Of a stretch of 64,000 nucleotides of DNA, positions 62,386 to 64,000 are shown one piece after another. The DNA comes from Rhynchopus sp. YZ270_cl-10 (lineage: Eukaryota; Euglenozoa; Diplonemea; Diplonemida; Diplonemidae). Every line of letters begins with the position of its first letter. Within the stretch, counting starts at the first letter, position 1. Below the pieces are notes generated by a model. That model made no database searches. It was not told the DNA's origin and saw only the letters and a list, made by a program, of their open reading frames with translations. The stretch is from positions 640,501 through 704,500 of the forward strand of contig OZ037921.1 in assembly GCA_964035575.1 (NCBI GenBank), read 5' to 3'. Made by a program: the position numbers and the translations under genes.

Positions 62386-63311
62386 ACTCTCACCCTTGGT
62401 GGCAAGACTAGGTTTTACGTAACTAAGAATATGTACACCCTTGAGGGTCGCCTTTACTTTTTCCCTCTCTTCTCCTTACCTTAGCTGCTTGCTGCGCCTA
62501 TCCAATGAAAGACTTGGCATGCAACAAAACAAACCTGAGAAGAGCAAATTGTACAACTAACAGGGGTTTTTATGGGATAAAACTTTTTTTGCTTTTTTTC
62601 CAAATGTGTGGTAAAAAAAAAGGGGGGGGAAGGTATATCAAATAACAGAAAGAGGCCAGATGGTTTCGCTTTTTTGCAACAACAACAACAAAAAAAAAAA
62701 AAACCGTTTTTTTTTTTCTCTCTTTTGCAATGGCGGGTATCAGAGGCTCCTTACCATACACACAATCAATAAGAAGCGTTGTGTAGAAGGTATAGGGGCC
62801 TGAAAAAGAAAGCTTAGGTGGAGGCGAACTGAAGCCTCGTGTGCATTTATTACCACTATCTTACAAAGAAAGCTTGTAAGATGAATGCTCATGCGCACAC
62901 ATCCAAAAAGGCAGCGGATGGAACCACATTAGGAGAAAGGGGAGAAGGGGAAGAAAAGGGATACCCTCCCCAATGGAAAAAAGAGAAAAAAAAAAACAAA
63001 GAAAGGGAAGGGCGTAAAAAATAAGACCAGGCACTCTTCTCTTACTATTGCGAAGTTGCTGTGCTGGGGTCCCATCCTATCCCTTTCTTCCATAGAAAAT
63101 AAATGTTCATGTGCAGGCTGTTTCAACACTGCAAGCAATAAATCTGTGGGAACAAGCCTTCTTTTTGCATAATTTTTTTTTTTTTGTTTTGTTACTCTGC
63201 ATAAAAATCGGTGGGAAAATTAATCAATTACGCGAATCAGGCGAAGGCAAGAGTTTTCGTGCATCCGGAGAGAGGTGAGTGTGGGGGAGGTGTGTGTCTA
63301 CGCTGTGCTGC

Positions 63312-64000
63312 TTACTGTGCAGGCTGCAGGTGGTCGTTGAGCATGGCTTCGAAGTCAGCCTCCTCGTTGGGCTGTGTGGTGTGAGGCATGAGATGTGAGG
63401 TGTTGGTTTGGTTTGGGTTAATACAAACATTGTTATTACAATAGCAACCCAGACCCCATCCGGTCACATACCGCTGTGGACTGGGCTGGCGGTGCCGGTG
63501 CGGCTTGTGCAACAGGTGCAGCTTCCAGTGGGGCAGGTGCGGGCGCGGCGGCAGGCACAGGTGCTGTTCCGGGCACATCAGCAGGTGGTGCAGGGGCTCC
63601 GGCAACCACGGACACGGGCACTGGAGCCGGAGCCGGGACTGGTACAACCTCAGGTGCGATTGGGTTGTGAACAATGGTGCCTGTCTCCCCTGCCGGCTGT
63701 GTGAAAGGGTTCTGCACAGGCTGTGTGAACGGGTTCTCAGTCTGTGGCGGTGCAAGTGGAGACTGGCTCTGTGCAGGCACAGCGGGCGCAGCAGCGGCGG
63801 CGGGTGGCGCAGGGATCGCAAACAAATCGTCAAGGACCGAAGACGCTGTGGGCTGTGCCACAGGCTCCGCAACAGGGGCATCACCAAGCCCGGCAAAGTC
63901 GTCGTCCTCAACCGCGCGTGTCTGTGTGAATAGAGTGGGGCGTTGCATTGCAACTAACATACCTGTTCTGCCGGTTGGCTCGACTGCGGCTGTTGCACTG
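63312..64000 (-). CDS. NPF-containing endocytic-adaptor-like protein (5' end missing)
   Basis: Three exons are visible: 63963-64000 (continues off the window), 63472-63921 and 63312-63371. The introns are 41 nt (GTATGT...CACACAG) and 100 nt (GTATGT...CCACACAG), and the joins keep phase. The 182 visible residues are Pro/Ala/Gln-rich and disordered. They carry DDDFAGLG, LDDLFA and two NPFTQP motifs, the EH-domain ligand NPF. Together these suggest an epsin- or AP180-like clathrin adaptor tail. The C-terminus reads NEEADFEAMLNDHLQPAQ. The N-terminal domain that would confirm this is outside the window. Confidence 0.8.

Larger units (their letters stand above)
61625..63311. other. Gene-free spacer with hairpins
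   Basis: No gene was seen. A family C copy with GTAAGG (61937-61986), a family E copy (62328-62385) and a family B hairpin (62877-62908) all lie in the sense of the genes. Long poly-T runs occur at 62286-62310. Confidence 0.6.

Noticed and set aside
2225-62908. C/D-box snoRNAs as an explanation for the AAGATGA hairpins
   Set aside because: AAGATGA resembles a C box (RTGATGA) but no CTGA D box is held at a fixed distance, and the motif is part of a stem.

Overview
This window comes from the nuclear genome of a unicellular eukaryote, most likely a euglenozoan and possibly a diplonemid. Four lines of evidence point that way. (1) One 3-kb cluster holds all five histone types, and they carry euglenozoan-looking signatures: QKAPFQRLVR in H3, GSIRRLARRGG in H4, DLGDLL in H2A, and an H1 with no globular domain. 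(2) About 21 of the 22 genes lie on the minus strand. (3) Several genes have a pyrimidine tract and an AG 2-36 nt before the start codon, which is the layout of a spliced-leader trans-splice acceptor. (4) Conventional GT-AG cis-introns also occur. The lineage call is inference; no rRNA or spliced-leader gene was found.

Layout in window coordinates. 1-3948: nested transposon debris and small hairpin repeats. 3949-8677: three minus-strand genes (a four-exon MYND-finger protein, a three-exon unknown, a Gln-rich unknown). 8981-9689: the only plus-strand gene candidate, a coiled-coil reading frame with breaks. 9627-11355: three well-delimited DNA transposons. 12138-23396: surface and membrane proteins (a collagen-like stalk protein, a PAP2 phosphatase, a type I surface protein, a 1206-residue multi-span protein) and a PPR-like protein. 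24668-28499: an unknown gene and the histone cluster. 28500-32784: transposons. 32785-33333: an RIIa/Dpy30-like protein. 33334-44001: about 10.7 kb without a recognised gene, full of dispersed hairpins and small transposons. 44002-54845: a NEK-like kinase, a coiled-coil protein, a glycine-rich protein, a two-exon RIIa/Dpy30-like protein and a transmembrane RING protein. 54846-59773: repeats. 59774-61624: a second transmembrane RING protein. 63312-64000: the 3' part of an NPF-containing endocytic-adaptor-like gene.

The most unusual content lies between genes and in introns. It is a large set of short, structured, dispersed sequences in several families. One superfamily shares the loop CACGAGAGG (minus-strand sense) and has compensatory stem changes. 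Nearly every copy lies in the same orientation as the genes, and many place a GT(G/A)A-type splice-donor-like sequence inside the hairpin. Such bias suggests that they act at the RNA level, for example as structured or introner-like intron ends, rather than as neutral transposon relics.

DNA transposons are abundant and short, and none has a recognisable transposase. Two insertions can be proven within the window because a second copy of the target sequence supplies the empty site. At least five element copies from four families have exact 6-bp target-site duplications.
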